This document shows positions 18,085 through 27,438 of a stretch of DNA of 64,000 nucleotides, piece after piece. Positions within the stretch are counted from its first letter, which is position 1. Each line of letters starts with the position of its first letter. The stretch lies in the NCBI GenBank assembly GCA_017936375.1, contig JAGBFR010000025.1:1-64000 (forward strand). Reading direction: 5' to 3'. Both the position numbers and the translations under genes were made by a program. Origin of the DNA: Clostridia bacterium (GTDB lineage: Bacteria > Bacillota > Clostridia > Christensenellales > Aristaeellaceae). A model generated the notes under the pieces. That model ran no database searches. It was given only the letters and a program-made list of their open reading frames with translations, and was not told where the DNA came from.

Positions 18085-18627
18085 ATGAACGGATGGGCTA
18101 AGTTCTGGGGTCATCTGAGGACCATCACCCGTCACAGGCATGCCGTCATCCGCCACTGCGCGAAGGCGGGCATTTTCCTGCAGGGATTGGGGCATGACCT
18201 GTCCAAGTACGGCCCGGCGGAGTTCATCCCGGGCGTGCGCTACTTCAATGGGAAGCATTCGCCCACGGAGGACGAGCGCAGGACGCTCGGCTATTCCGCC
18301 GCATGGATGCACCACAAGGGGCGCAACCGCCACCACTGGGAATACTGGACGGACTACGACGCGCAGGCGGGCCGCTACAAGGCGGCGCCGATGCCGCGCA
18401 GGTTTGTCGCCGAGATGCTCTGCGACAGGATTGCAGCGAGCAAGACCTACAACGGAGCGGCCTATCGGGACGGCGACGCGCTCGATTATCTGATGAGCCG
18501 AAAGCTCAAGGATGAGATGCATCCGTCTACATATGCGCTGCTGGAGCGCTTTCTGACGCTCCTTCGCGATGAGGGCGAGGATGCGATGTTCGCCGCTCTC
18601 AGGCAGTGGCTCAGGGAAAAAGAATAA
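18085..18627 (+). CDS. DUF5662 family protein
   Basis: 180 residues, start ATG immediately after the mnmA TGA. The pattern LGHDLSKYGPAEF, WMHHKGRNRHHWEYW with many His and Asp residues is typical of DUF5662, an uncharacterised family that resembles HD-type metal-dependent hydrolases. No membrane segment or signal peptide. A good stem-loop terminator follows, so it ends this transcription unit. Confidence 0.8.
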   Translation: MNGWAKFWGHLRTITRHRHAVIRHCAKAGIFLQGLGHDLSKYGPAEFIPGVRYFNGKHSPTEDERRTLGYSAAWMHHKGRNRHHWEYWTDYDAQAGRYKAAPMPRRFVAEMLCDRIAASKTYNGAAYRDGDALDYLMSRKLKDEMHPSTYALLERFLTLLRDEGEDAMFAALRQWLREKE

Positions 18628-18635
18628 AAGAATTG

Positions 18636-18673
18636 GGGCCTCCTTTTCGCTTGATGCGGAGAGGAGGCCCTTT
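18636..18673. terminator. Terminator between convergent genes
   Basis: GGGCCTCC (18636-18643) pairs with GGAGGCCC (18663-18670); an inner CGC/GCG also pairs; T-rich on both sides. It can serve the DUF5662 gene and the convergent collagen-like gene. Confidence 0.8.
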
Positions 18674-18692
18674 CTCTGTGCGCTTACATGCT

Positions 18693-19709
18693 TCAGGCGA
18701 GCTTGAGGAAGGTGATCGTCGCCAGAACGTTGTCAGGATCCGTGACGGTCAGCGTGAGATCATCCTCGGCGGTCAGCGCGATGGTATCCGCGCCGCCGGA
18801 GGTCACGATGGCGCTCAGGGTATAGCTGCCCGCGCCGGCGGCGGCGGGGAGCGGCGTGATGCTGGCGGGGATGACCGCGCCGTTCTGCGTCAGGCGCAGG
18901 CTGGAGTCCGCGGAGAGCGTCTGATCGAGATTGACGGTTGCTGTGATCAGATACGTGCCTGGCTGTGCAAGCGTAAAGGTGCCGTCCGTCTGCGTCACAG
19001 CGTCTGCTGGCGTGGACGTGAATACCGGGAAGACGAACGGCGTCACAGCCGAGATATCCGTCGGGGCTGTGCTGTAGCCTGAGGCATAGGCGGCAAGGCC
19101 GGTGCCATCAGCGCCAGCCGGACCGGTTGCACCTGTCGCGCCGGTCGGGCCAATGGGACCAATCGGACCAGTCGGACCAGTGGGACCGGTCGGGCCGACG
19201 GGGCCAGTCGGGCCAATGGGACCAGTCGGACCAATCGGGCCAATGGGACCAGTTGGACCAGTGAGGCCGGTCGGACCGACAGGGCCAGCCGGACCAATTG
19301 CGCCAGCCGGGCCAGCGGGGCCGGTCGCGCCAGTTGCGCCGGTCGGGCCAATGGGACCAATCGGACCAGCGGGGCCGATCGCGCCAGCGGGGCCAGTAGC
19401 GCCAGTCGGACCAGTCGCGCCAGCCGGACCGGCGGGGCCTGTCGCACCAGCCGGACCGGCGGGGCCTGTCGCACCGGCTGCGCCCGTTGCGCCGATCGGT
19501 CCCTGTGCGCCCTGAGGCCCCTGCGGACCGGTTGGTCCGGTGGCTCCTGTTGCTCCGGCGACACCCTGCGGGCCCTGAGGACCGACAGGTCCCTGCTGCG
19601 GTGAAGGCGGCCATGGGGACGGCGGCTGCGGAACTGGGTATCCCGGATAGGGATTGCAGCCGCCGAAGCAGCCGTCATGGCAGCCCTGATTGGCGATAAA
19701 GAACGGCAT
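18693..19709 (-). CDS. Collagen-like surface/exosporium protein
   Basis: 338 residues from ATG 19709 (AGGTGACGC ribosome site). The N-terminus [18 protein letters not shown] is Cys-rich and is followed by a Pro-rich spacer. About 150 residues are Gly-X-Thr/Pro triplets ([19 protein letters not shown]), then a C-terminal globular beta domain of ~130 residues similar to the BclA C-terminal trimerisation domain (TNF-like jelly roll). There is no classical signal peptide, as in spore-coat and exosporium proteins placed from the mother cell. Triplet Thr residues are O-glycosylated in BclA, and a glycosyltransferase is encoded divergently. Bacillus-type exosporium is not proven for this organism. 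Confidence 0.85.
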   Translation of the reverse strand: MPFFIANQGCHDGCFGGCNPYPGYPVPQPPSPWPPSPQQGPVGPQGPQGVAGATGATGPTGPQGPQGAQGPIGATGAAGATGPAGPAGATGPAGPAGATGPTGATGPAGAIGPAGPIGPIGPTGATGATGPAGPAGAIGPAGPVGPTGLTGPTGPIGPIGPTGPIGPTGPVGPTGPTGPTGPIGPIGPTGATGATGPAGADGTGLAAYASGYSTAPTDISAVTPFVFPVFTSTPADAVTQTDGTFTLAQPGTYLITATVNLDQTLSADSSLRLTQNGAVIPASITPLPAAAGAGSYTLSAIVTSGGADTIALTAEDDLTLTVTDPDNVLATITFLKLA

Positions 19710-19860
19710 TGCGTCACCTGCTTTCATAGGATGAGAACGGACTGCGCAAAAAGCGCGGGGCAGGAGAACTTGTTTTCTCCTCCCTGGCATACTCTATGAA
19801 CGATGGACCGAAGCTGTGCCTGTCCACTGAATGGTGAGGCCCAAAGGAGTGTGGATTCGG

Positions 19861-20955
19861 ATGGAGCTATCGCTTTGCATGATTGTAAGGAATGAGGAAG
19901 CGACGCTTGCGCGATGCCTTGAGAGCGTCGCAGGAGCGGTGGATGAGATCGTCATCGTCGATACGGGATCGACGGATGGGACGAAGGAGATTGCCCTGCG
20001 GTATACGGATAAGGTGATCGATTTCCCGTGGAGAGATGATTTCTCTGCGGCGCGCAATGAGGCGTTTGCGCATGCGGCAAAGCCATACCTACTCTGGCTG
20101 GATGCGGATGACGTCCTCAACGCAGGCGATCGGGCGAAGCTGATCGCCCTCAAGCCCCGGCTCGACGGCACGGTGGATGCGGTCATGACGCCCTATTATT
20201 ATGCCTTTGATGGCAGCGGCCGCCCGTCTCTGATCTTTGAGCGGGAGCGGATTGTGCGCGCGGCGGCGGGATTTCGCTTTGAAGGCGCAGTGCATGAGGC
20301 AATGGCGGTATCCGGGCGGGTGATTCATGAGGATATCGTCATACGGCATGCGCGCGCTGCGGACGCGGGGCATACCGGGCGCAACCTGGCGATCTACGAG
20401 CGCATGATCGCGAACGGAGAACGGCTCGCTAAGCGGGATCAGTATTATTATGCGCGGGAATTGGCGGACGCCGGACGGCATCGGGAGGCGGAGGCGGCGT
20501 TTGCCCGCTTTCTTGACATGGACGCCGGCGATGACGAGCGGCAGGACGCCTGCATCCGCCGCGGGCGCTGCCTGCTTGCGCTGGGGGATTATGATGGGGC
20601 GAAGGCGCAGCTTTTCGGCGCGCTCGCTGTGCGCGCGGGACGGGCAGAGGCATTCTGTGCGCTGGGAGAGGTCTGCATGGCGCAGGGGAAGGATGAAGAC
20701 GCCATGTTCTACTATCGTGCGGCGCTGCTGTGCGGCGAGCCGCCGATGGGCTGTGCCTTTACCGAGCCGGCGGCATATGACTATATCCCGCTGATGCAGC
20801 TGTGCGTGCTCTGTGACAGGCGGGGCGATTACTGCGAGGCGTCGAGGATGAACGAGCGGGCGCTGCTGCTGCGGCCGGATGATGCGAATGCGCTGCGCAA
20901 CCGCGCGTATTTCGAGGAGCTCTTTGAGCGCAGCAGGCTGATCTGCGGTTCATAA
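19861..20955 (+). CDS. Family 2 glycosyltransferase with TPR-like C-terminus
   Basis: 364 residues from ATG 19861. Residues 1-~110 are a GT-A fold: LSLCMIVRNEEATLARCLESV, the nucleotide-binding strand DEIVIVDTGSTDGT, and the metal-binding WLDADD. Residues ~190-350 hold TPR-like helical repeats (YARELADAGRHREAEAAFARFL, LGDYDGAKAQL). This architecture is common among Firmicute glycosyltransferases next to collagen-like or S-layer proteins. An upstream ATG at 19831 is possible. Divergent position, ~150 bases from the collagen-like gene, suggests that it decorates that protein; this is inference. Confidence 0.85.
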   Translation: MELSLCMIVRNEEATLARCLESVAGAVDEIVIVDTGSTDGTKEIALRYTDKVIDFPWRDDFSAARNEAFAHAAKPYLLWLDADDVLNAGDRAKLIALKPRLDGTVDAVMTPYYYAFDGSGRPSLIFERERIVRAAAGFRFEGAVHEAMAVSGRVIHEDIVIRHARAADAGHTGRNLAIYERMIANGERLAKRDQYYYARELADAGRHREAEAAFARFLDMDAGDDERQDACIRRGRCLLALGDYDGAKAQLFGALAVRAGRAEAFCALGEVCMAQGKDEDAMFYYRAALLCGEPPMGCAFTEPAAYDYIPLMQLCVLCDRRGDYCEASRMNERALLLRPDDANALRNRAYFEELFERSRLICGS

Positions 20956-20998
20956 GGCCTGACGCGGTGCAGTCAGGGTGGACAGGGAGGGCTGAAAA

Positions 20999-22111
20999 AC
21001 GAAAAGATGGGCGGCAGGGCTTTTCTTTGCCCTTGTTTTTATGTATAATCAATGTGGAGGATTGGCGCAGGGCGATACAAGCGCAAAAGCGGCCTGCATC
21101 ATGGAGATGAAGACCGGGCGCGTGCTGTTTTCCTACAATATGCACCAGCGTCTGCCCATGGCCTCTACGACCAAGGTGATGACGGCGCTGCTTGCGCTGG
21201 AGCGCGGAGAACCCGAGGCCAAGGTCACCTGCTCGGAGCAGGCCTATGGCGTGCCCGGCACGTCGATCTATCTTTCCCTTGGAGAGACGCTGACCCTCAG
21301 GGAGATGCTCCTCGGGCTGATGCTCTCCAGCGGGAATGACGCCGCCGTCGCCATCGCTGAGCATATCGGCGGCAGCACGGCGCAGTTTGCGGCCATGATG
21401 AATGAGCGGGCGCGGCAGATCGGCGCGGTGAATACGAATTTCACCAATCCGCACGGACTGCCCGAGGATACGCATCTGACGACGGCCTACGACCTTGCGC
21501 TGATCGCGAGGGAGGCAATGCGCAACGACGCCTTCCGCGAGCTGGCGTCGACGAAGCAGGCGCAGATTCCGTGGGATGGGCGCGCCTATCCGCGTCAGCT
21601 GAGAAGCAAAAACCGCCTGCTCACCGATTATGAGGGCGCGACAGGCGTAAAGACCGGCTTTACCAGCCGCGCAGGCCGCTGTCTCGTCTTCGGCGCGCAG
21701 CGGGAGGGCATGGAGCTGATCGGCGTTGTGCTGGGATGTGCAGACTGGTTTGACGAGGCGGCGCGGCTGATGGACGCTTGCTTTGAGACCTATACGATGA
21801 CGCGCATGCTCGGCCCTATGCAGTCCGCAGGCGAGATCGCTGTGACGGGCGGCAGGCAGGAGCGCGTTGGCATGTGCCTGATGGAGACCTTATCCCTGCC
21901 GCTTGCGCAGGGGGAGGCTGCGCAGGTGGTGCTCGACGTCCCGCAGAGCGTGAGCGCGCCGGTGTATCCCGGCATGCATCTGGGAACGGCGTCGCTCGTG
22001 TGCGGTGGGCAGGTATACGGCCGGTGCGAGGTGGTCGCCGCCGGGCGCGTGGATGGAACGAGCGTTTCTGCGGGGCTGCTGCGGGTGATTGCGCTGTGGC
22101 CGCTGCCATAA
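20999..22111 (+). CDS. D-alanyl-D-alanine carboxypeptidase (DacF/PBP5-like), start uncertain
   Basis: A serine-type S11 peptidase that trims the terminal D-Ala of peptidoglycan stem peptides outside the membrane. Motifs: SxxK = MASTTKVM, SxN = LSSGNDAAVA, KTG = VKTGFTSRAG. The C-terminal ~100 residues form the usual PBP5_C-like beta domain. The first ATG (21041) leaves no signal peptide, but the same frame upstream encodes a plausible one: KRWAAGLFFALVFMYNQCGG. That stretch has no ATG, GTG or TTG; the only candidate is ACG at 20999, eight bases after GGAGGG. Either a rare non-AUG start is used or the start codon was mutated or misread. If 21041 is used, the protein would stay in the cytosol. 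Confidence 0.75.
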   Translation, partial: TKRWAAGLFFALVFMYNQCGGLAQGDTSAKAACIMEMKTGRVLFSYNMHQRLPMASTTKVMTALLALERGEPEAKVTCSEQAYGVPGTSIYLSLGETLTLREMLLGLMLSSGNDAAVAIAEHIGGSTAQFAAMMNERARQIGAVNTNFTNPHGLPEDTHLTTAYDLALIAREAMRNDAFRELASTKQAQIPWDGRAYPRQLRSKNRLLTDYEGATGVKTGFTSRAGRCLVFGAQREGMELIGVVLGCADWFDEAARLMDACFETYTMTRMLGPMQSAGEIAVTGGRQERVGMCLMETLSLPLAQGEAAQVVLDVPQSVSAPVYPGMHLGTASLVCGGQVYGRCEVVAAGRVDGTSVSAGLLRVIALWPLP

Positions 22112-22165
22112 AGTGAGATAACATACCCGGGGGCCTTCCGGGATCAGAATAAAAGGAGAAGACGC

Positions 22166-22876
22166 ATGAGGCTTCAGAAATACATGGCGATGTGCGGCGT
22201 GGCCGCCAGAAGGAAGTGCGAGGAGATCATCCTTGCCGGGCGCGTGAGCGTCAACGGTCAGGTGATCGACCAGATGGGCACGCAGGTGGAGGAGGGCGAT
22301 ATCGTCGAGCTTGACGGGCAGAGGATCATGCCCGAGGAGCGCAAGCGCTACATCATCTACCACAAGCCCGCCGGCGAGGTCACGACCGTCAGCGACGAGA
22401 AGGGCCGCGAGACGGTCATGGACCGCTTCAGGGATTTTGAGGAGCGCCTCTATCCCGTGGGCAGGCTGGATTACGACAGTGAGGGCCTGCTGCTGCTGAC
22501 CAATGACGGCGAGCTTGCCCAGCGGCTGACGCATCCGAGCTGCGAGGCGGATAAGGTCTATCTCGCCCGCGTGACAGGCAACCCGAGCAACGAGGCGATT
22601 GAGCGCCTGCGCAGGGGCGTCTTTATGGAGGGCGACGAGCGCAGGACATATCCGGCGCAGGTGCGCGTGGTGCGCGACGAGGCGCTGTATTCGGATATCA
22701 TCGTCTCCATCCATGAGGGGCGCAACAGGCAGGTCAGGCGCATGTTTGACGCGGTGGGGCACAAGGTGCTCCTCCTGCGCAGGATCCGCTTTGGCCCGCT
22801 GGAGCTGGGCGATCTCAGGCGCGGGGAATGGCGCGAACTGACCGAACAGGAGATTGAGACACTCAGGCAGATGTAA
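22166..22876 (+). CDS. rluB: Pseudouridine synthase RluB/RsuA family
   Basis: 236 residues. An N-terminal S4 RNA-binding domain (MRLQKYMAMCGVAARRKCEEIILAGRVSVNG, residues 1-50) precedes the synthase domain. The catalytic motif is GRLDYDSEGLLLLTNDG with the essential Asp, and EGRNRQVRRMF is the RsuA/RluB C-terminal signature. It probably modifies 23S rRNA near U2605 (E. coli numbering); RsuA activity on 16S rRNA cannot be excluded. AAAAGGAGAAGACGC supports the start. Confidence 0.9.
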   Translation: MRLQKYMAMCGVAARRKCEEIILAGRVSVNGQVIDQMGTQVEEGDIVELDGQRIMPEERKRYIIYHKPAGEVTTVSDEKGRETVMDRFRDFEERLYPVGRLDYDSEGLLLLTNDGELAQRLTHPSCEADKVYLARVTGNPSNEAIERLRRGVFMEGDERRTYPAQVRVVRDEALYSDIIVSIHEGRNRQVRRMFDAVGHKVLLLRRIRFGPLELGDLRRGEWRELTEQEIETLRQM

Positions 22877-22921
22877 TAGACGCGCGCACGCGCGAGGATG
22901 AGCAGCGAGAGGTGACAGAGG

Positions 22922-25720
22922 ATGAAAAGCGATCTGACCTGCCCGGTGGAGGTCGTCAGCGTACGGCTTGGCCAGGAGACCTATGGCGAGGAGGCAAAGG
23001 AGCAGCTTGTCTGCGTGATTGAGTTCTTCAATCTGTCCGACAGGGTGATCGAGAGCCTGCAGATGAACATCATCTGCTTTGCCGCGGACGGCACACGCAT
23101 CGGCGGACGCCTTGTCCGCGCGAGCGCGAGGGGCGAGGGGCGCGCGCGCTTTTCCGGCGCGTTCATGCCCGAGCATGTCGACGGCACCGAGCGTGTGGAG
23201 GCCTCTGTGGAAAAGGTCTGGTTCCAGGGCGGCATGGTCTGGCGGCGCGAGGAGCGCAATGTGCGTGAATACACGCCTAACGCGCTGCCCGAGGGACGCG
23301 AACTGGATCGCCTGCGCGCCGTCGCCGGGCCGGACGCGGCTGGCTATGCGCGCGAGGACGACATCGTCTGGATGTGCGTCTGCGGCAGGGCGAACCGCAC
23401 CAGCGACGGCAAGTGCCTGCGCTGTGAGCGCGAGCGCGCGGCTGTGCTGCGGGATTACTGCTTTGCTGCGATCGACTCGACCGTGGGCCGCAGGGAGCGC
23501 ATGCTCGAAGAGAAGACCATGGAAACCATGCGCCGCAGCAGCGAGGAGACGGCGAAACAGGTCGCCGATGAAAAGAAGAAGGAAAAGCGCAGGCGCAGGC
23601 GCATGCATGCGGTCATTGCGCTGCTGATTCTTGTGATCATCGGCCTGCTGATGGCGCGCTGGGGCGTGCCGTACGCCGCCGGGCTGTATGCGGATTATGA
23701 GATGAAGCAGGGGCATGCGGCTGACGCCAAGGAAGTCTACGGCTTCATCGACCGGTATTGGCCGGGCTTTGGCGGCGCTGCCGATCGTGCCAACGAGGCG
23801 GAGACGATCATCATCGAGGGGCTCATCACCGCGAACACGGATGAGTCGCTGGAAAACGCCGCCCGCCGCGCGCAGGAGCTGAAGACGGAGGGCGCGCCGG
23901 CGCTGCATGAGCGCGCTGTTATCGCGCGCGCGCAGCTGGCGATTGAAAACAAGGATACCGACAGCGCAGAGGCGCTGCTTGCCGCCCTGCCGAAGAGCGA
24001 GACGGCACAGAATATGCTCCTTGAGCTGGTCCGCAGCATCGCGGACGAGGCGATGGCGATGACGGATTACCCGACGGCCATCGCGCGCTATGAATCTCTC
24101 GGCGAGGCGGGCGACGCGCAGGAGATGAAGCTTGAATGCGTCTATCTCTATGGCAGGCAGCTCATGCGCGAGGGGAAGTATGCCCTTGCCTGTGAGCAGC
24201 TGCTGCAGGTGACCGACCGCGAGGACGCGATCTCTCTGATCCGCCAGTGCCGCTATGCGCTGGCGGGCGAAAAGATGGAGGCTGGGGAATATATCGAGGC
24301 CGCCGCTCTCTATGAGACGCTGGGCGTCTACGAGGAGGCGGAAACGCGCGGAAAGTACTGCCGCTATACGGCGGGCATGGATGCGCTGGCGGACGGCAGG
24401 CTCGAGGAGGCTGCGCAGCAGCTGAAGCTGGCGGAGGATTACGAGGACGCGCATCAGCAGTATACGGATGTGTCCTTTACGCTGGGCAGCGCCGCGATGA
24501 CCGACGGACGCTATGCCGACGCCATCCGCTGGCTGGAGCAGCTGGACCGCGAGGGCGAGATCGCAGAGGCGTATCAGCTCTCCGTCTATACCTACGCCAG
24601 GCAGCTGGAGGACGCGGGGCAGCTCGTGCCTGCGCTGGAGCAGTTTGCCGTTGTGGGCGACTATGAGGATGCGGCGGAGCGCTGCAGAGCGATCGAGTAC
24701 ACGCTCGCCGTGCGTGAGATGGCGCAGTCCGCCGAGGCGGCGCTGGCGCGCTTTGAGGCGCTGGGCGAGTATAAGGACGCGCCCGAGCAGGCGGACGCCT
24801 GCCGCTATATGATTGCTTCTGCGGCGTTTGACGCGGGCGAATATGAGGATGCACTTGAGCGCTTTGAGGCGCTGGGCGAGTATGAGGACAGCGCGAGCCA
24901 GGCGCAGCGCAGCCGTTACGCGCTGGCGAATCAGATGAGCGCGATGACGCTCTATGCCGAGGCGGCCTCGCTTTATGAGGCGTGCGGCGTCTATCTGGAC
25001 GCGGAGGAGCGCGCGATGCGCATGCGCTATGAGCAGGCGGCTGCGCTGGAATCTGCCGGCGAATACGAGTCCGCGGCGAAGGCGTTTGCCGCGCTTGGCA
25101 GCTATGAGGACGCCAAGACGCGGACGGGCCGCTGCGAGGACGCGTGGCTGAAGAAGGCCTATCGCGCTGCTGTGATGGATATGGAGCTGGGTGATTACGA
25201 CAGCGTGATTGCGGGGCTTGAGCCCTATTGGCAGAAGGAACTGCCGGAGCGGTATGCGAGCATGACGGATATGTACCGTGAGGCCAGCATCGCCCGCGGC
25301 GAGGCGCTCATCGAGCAGGGCAAGCCGTTTGACGCGCTGCCCATCCTTGAAAAGATTACGGACAGCAGGCGCGTGGACAAGCTGCTGGACGCCTATGTCT
25401 ACGGCGTGATCGGCCGCTGGAAGGACCTCCAGGGCGGGGAATACATTTTCAGGCGCGACGGCTCCTGCTCGATTCTGGGCGTGGAGGGCTGGTACGGCGG
25501 CGAGGCGTATGACCTGTATATCGGCGAGGAACCCTATCCCGATAAGACGGTCTATTCTGTGGTCGATCTGAGAAAGAAATCGCTCACGCTGCGCCGGGCG
25601 GAGGATAAGAAGAACATCCGCCTGACGTATCTGGGCGAGCCGACTCCGGCGCCCGAGCCGGAAACTGAGCCGGAGATCACGCCGGCGACACCGGCTGAGG
25701 CGCAGCGCGCCGAGTCATAA
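22922..25720 (+). CDS. Zinc-ribbon, single-pass membrane protein with long TPR array; unknown function
   Basis: 932 residues. Residues ~1-140 form a beta-rich domain of unknown type. A zinc ribbon follows at ~158-177 (CVCGRANRTSDGKCLRC), then a charged linker, a KEKRRRRR stop-transfer patch and one membrane helix (~228-248). Residues ~255-840 are outside and hold about a dozen TPR-like repeats of the form F-x-x-LGxYxDA (FEALGEYKDA, FEALGEYEDS, FAALGSYEDA). A lipocalin-like beta end (GGEYIFRRDGSCSILG) and a Pro/Glu tail close the protein. Similar zinc-ribbon/TPR proteins are found in Clostridia without known role. The following NusG-II gene is 24 bases away. Confidence 0.75.
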   Translation: MKSDLTCPVEVVSVRLGQETYGEEAKEQLVCVIEFFNLSDRVIESLQMNIICFAADGTRIGGRLVRASARGEGRARFSGAFMPEHVDGTERVEASVEKVWFQGGMVWRREERNVREYTPNALPEGRELDRLRAVAGPDAAGYAREDDIVWMCVCGRANRTSDGKCLRCERERAAVLRDYCFAAIDSTVGRRERMLEEKTMETMRRSSEETAKQVADEKKKEKRRRRRMHAVIALLILVIIGLLMARWGVPYAAGLYADYEMKQGHAADAKEVYGFIDRYWPGFGGAADRANEAETIIIEGLITANTDESLENAARRAQELKTEGAPALHERAVIARAQLAIENKDTDSAEALLAALPKSETAQNMLLELVRSIADEAMAMTDYPTAIARYESLGEAGDAQEMKLECVYLYGRQLMREGKYALACEQLLQVTDREDAISLIRQCRYALAGEKMEAGEYIEAAALYETLGVYEEAETRGKYCRYTAGMDALADGRLEEAAQQLKLAEDYEDAHQQYTDVSFTLGSAAMTDGRYADAIRWLEQLDREGEIAEAYQLSVYTYARQLEDAGQLVPALEQFAVVGDYEDAAERCRAIEYTLAVREMAQSAEAALARFEALGEYKDAPEQADACRYMIASAAFDAGEYEDALERFEALGEYEDSASQAQRSRYALANQMSAMTLYAEAASLYEACGVYLDAEERAMRMRYEQAAALESAGEYESAAKAFAALGSYEDAKTRTGRCEDAWLKKAYRAAVMDMELGDYDSVIAGLEPYWQKELPERYASMTDMYREASIARGEALIEQGKPFDALPILEKITDSRRVDKLLDAYVYGVIGRWKDLQGGEYIFRRDGSCSILGVEGWYGGEAYDLYIGEEPYPDKTVYSVVDLRKKSLTLRRAEDKKNIRLTYLGEPTPAPEPETEPEITPATPAEAQRAES

Positions 25721-25744
25721 TCCCGAAGGGAAGCATTCAAAGGC

Positions 25745-26125
25745 ATGAAAAAGAAGGACATGATACTCATCGCCGTGCTGCTGCTGGCTGCGCTTGCGCT
25801 CTATGCCGTGTCGCAGATCACGCTGGGCGCGCCTGCGGCGTCCGTGGTGGTGACGCTCGACGGCAAAGAGGTGCTCAGAAAGCCCCTCGCCGTCGAGGGC
25901 CGCTACCCGATTGAGCAGGCGGACGGATCGGTCAATGTGATCGCCGTCGAGGACGGCGCGGTCTATATGGCGGAGGCGAACTGCCGCGACGGCCTGTGCA
26001 TCAGGCAGGGCAGGATGAAGAATGCTGCCAAAACCATCGTCTGTCTGCCGCATAAGCTGGTTGTTCAGCTCAGCGGCGAACCCATTGTGCAGGAGAACAG
26101 CGATCTGGACGTGATCATTCAGTGA
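25745..26125 (+). CDS. NusG domain II-type exported protein
   Basis: 126 residues. An N-terminal membrane anchor (~6-26) precedes a domain matching the NusG_II family (DGKEVLRKPLAVEGRYPIE, NCRDGLCIRQGRM, IVCLPHKLVVQL). Such proteins occur widely in Clostridia, often beside Gx transporter (heptaprenyl/ApbE-related) genes, which I do not see here. The two Cys of NCRDGLC are conserved. The stop overlaps the start region of the next gene. Its biochemical function is unknown. Confidence 0.82.
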   Translation: MKKKDMILIAVLLLAALALYAVSQITLGAPAASVVVTLDGKEVLRKPLAVEGRYPIEQADGSVNVIAVEDGAVYMAEANCRDGLCIRQGRMKNAAKTIVCLPHKLVVQLSGEPIVQENSDLDVIIQ

Positions 26126-26202
26126 CGTCCTGCGCAGATGAATCGGGGAAAGAATCCGCGCCTTCGGGTGAGGGTTCTTTTCTCACATTTTACGGAGGTT
26201 TC

Positions 26203-27438
26203 ATGAATCCCATCAGAATCTGGCTCAGCGACGCGAGGAAGCGTCCTGATTCCCGCCATGTCGATACCTGCGACGGCCTGCGCGCCATCGCGATCCTGAT
26301 TGTCGCGTGGTATCACATCTGGCAGCAGTCATGGCTCTACCCGGCGGTGGATGTTTTCGGGCGGCATATCAGCTTTGATCCGCTGGTCCGCTCGGGCTAC
26401 ATGTGGGTCGACATGATGATCCTGATCAGCGGCTTCTGCCATTACCTGCCATGGGCGCGCCTTGCCGATGGGGATAAGCGCCCGCATCCTGTGGATTTCT
26501 ATGCGAAGCGCCTGTTCAGGATTCACCCGTCGTATCTGCTGACGATCGCGGTGATGTTTGCCGTGGCGCTGGCGACGGACGCCTACTACAGCGATGCGCA
26601 TCTGCGGCTGGATCTCTTCTCTCATCTGACGTACACGCATACGTTCTTTTACAATTCGTACTATGCCAGCAATCTCGGCGGCGCGCTGTGGACGCTGGCC
26701 ATCGAGCTTCAGTTCTATCTGATTTTCCCGTGGCTGGCGAGGGAATTCAAGCGTTCTCCGCTGATGACCTTCCTGGCGATGACCTGCTTTTCCGTGGCCT
26801 TCAGGCTGTGGGGGCTTTCGCGCTATGCCGACGTGTCGATGATCGTCAATCAGCTGCCGGCGTATCTGGATACCTTCGCCTTCGGCATGGCCGGCGCGCA
26901 TATCCACCATACGCTCTCCAGGCATAAGCGCGGCGCAGCATCGCGCATCGCCTGTTCGGCGCTCTGCGTGATGATGATTCCGCTTGTCTGGCGCGTGGTG
27001 CGCGCGCAGGCGTCTCTTTCCAGCGTGGAGGCGATCCGCATCGGTCAGATGAATCACCGCATGGCGATGAATGTGCTGGGCTGCGCGCTGCTCGTCCTCT
27101 CGGCGAATGCCGGGCTGATCGTGCGCAGGCTGCTGTCCAATCCGCTGACGCGCTTTGTCTCTGCGGTGTCGATGCAGTTCTACATCTGGCATCAGACGAT
27201 TGCCGTCTGGCTGCTCAAGTACAGGGTGATCCCCAGCGAGGCGGAGCACCCCAATTACGAGGGCGATCTGAGATGGCAGGTGCTCTATACGATCGCATGC
27301 TTTGCTGTGTCCTTCCTCGTCAGCGCGGTGCTGACATACGGCTTTGAGCGGCCTGTGAGCCGGCTCCTGCAGAGGGAATGGAACGCATGGCGCACACGCC
27401 CGAAGAAGACGGCGCACGCAGAGGAGGCGGAGGAATAA
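26203..27438 (+). CDS. Acyltransferase family 3 membrane protein
   Basis: 411 residues from ATG 26203 (ACGGAGGTTTC ribosome site). About ten hydrophobic segments. The family signature is the N-terminal catalytic His region DGLRAIAILIVAWYHIW, followed by GYMWVDMMILISGFC and AKRLFRIHPSYLL. These integral membrane enzymes O-acylate (commonly O-acetylate) cell-surface glycans, peptidoglycan, antibiotics or lipids. The target is unknown. The stop codon TAA overlaps the ATG of the endonuclease IV gene by one base, so the two are coupled. Confidence 0.85.
   Translation: MNPIRIWLSDARKRPDSRHVDTCDGLRAIAILIVAWYHIWQQSWLYPAVDVFGRHISFDPLVRSGYMWVDMMILISGFCHYLPWARLADGDKRPHPVDFYAKRLFRIHPSYLLTIAVMFAVALATDAYYSDAHLRLDLFSHLTYTHTFFYNSYYASNLGGALWTLAIELQFYLIFPWLAREFKRSPLMTFLAMTCFSVAFRLWGLSRYADVSMIVNQLPAYLDTFAFGMAGAHIHHTLSRHKRGAASRIACSALCVMMIPLVWRVVRAQASLSSVEAIRIGQMNHRMAMNVLGCALLVLSANAGLIVRRLLSNPLTRFVSAVSMQFYIWHQTIAVWLLKYRVIPSEAEHPNYEGDLRWQVLYTIACFAVSFLVSAVLTYGFERPVSRLLQREWNAWRTRPKKTAHAEEAEE

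Noticed and set aside
19102-19515. Plus-strand Gly-Pro-Val/Ala repeat frame
   Set aside because: Antisense of the collagen-like triplets; no start context and the minus frame has N- and C-terminal domains.
21890-24454. Minus-strand 854-residue open frame
   Set aside because: Shadow across rluB and the TPR gene, crossing several real genes.
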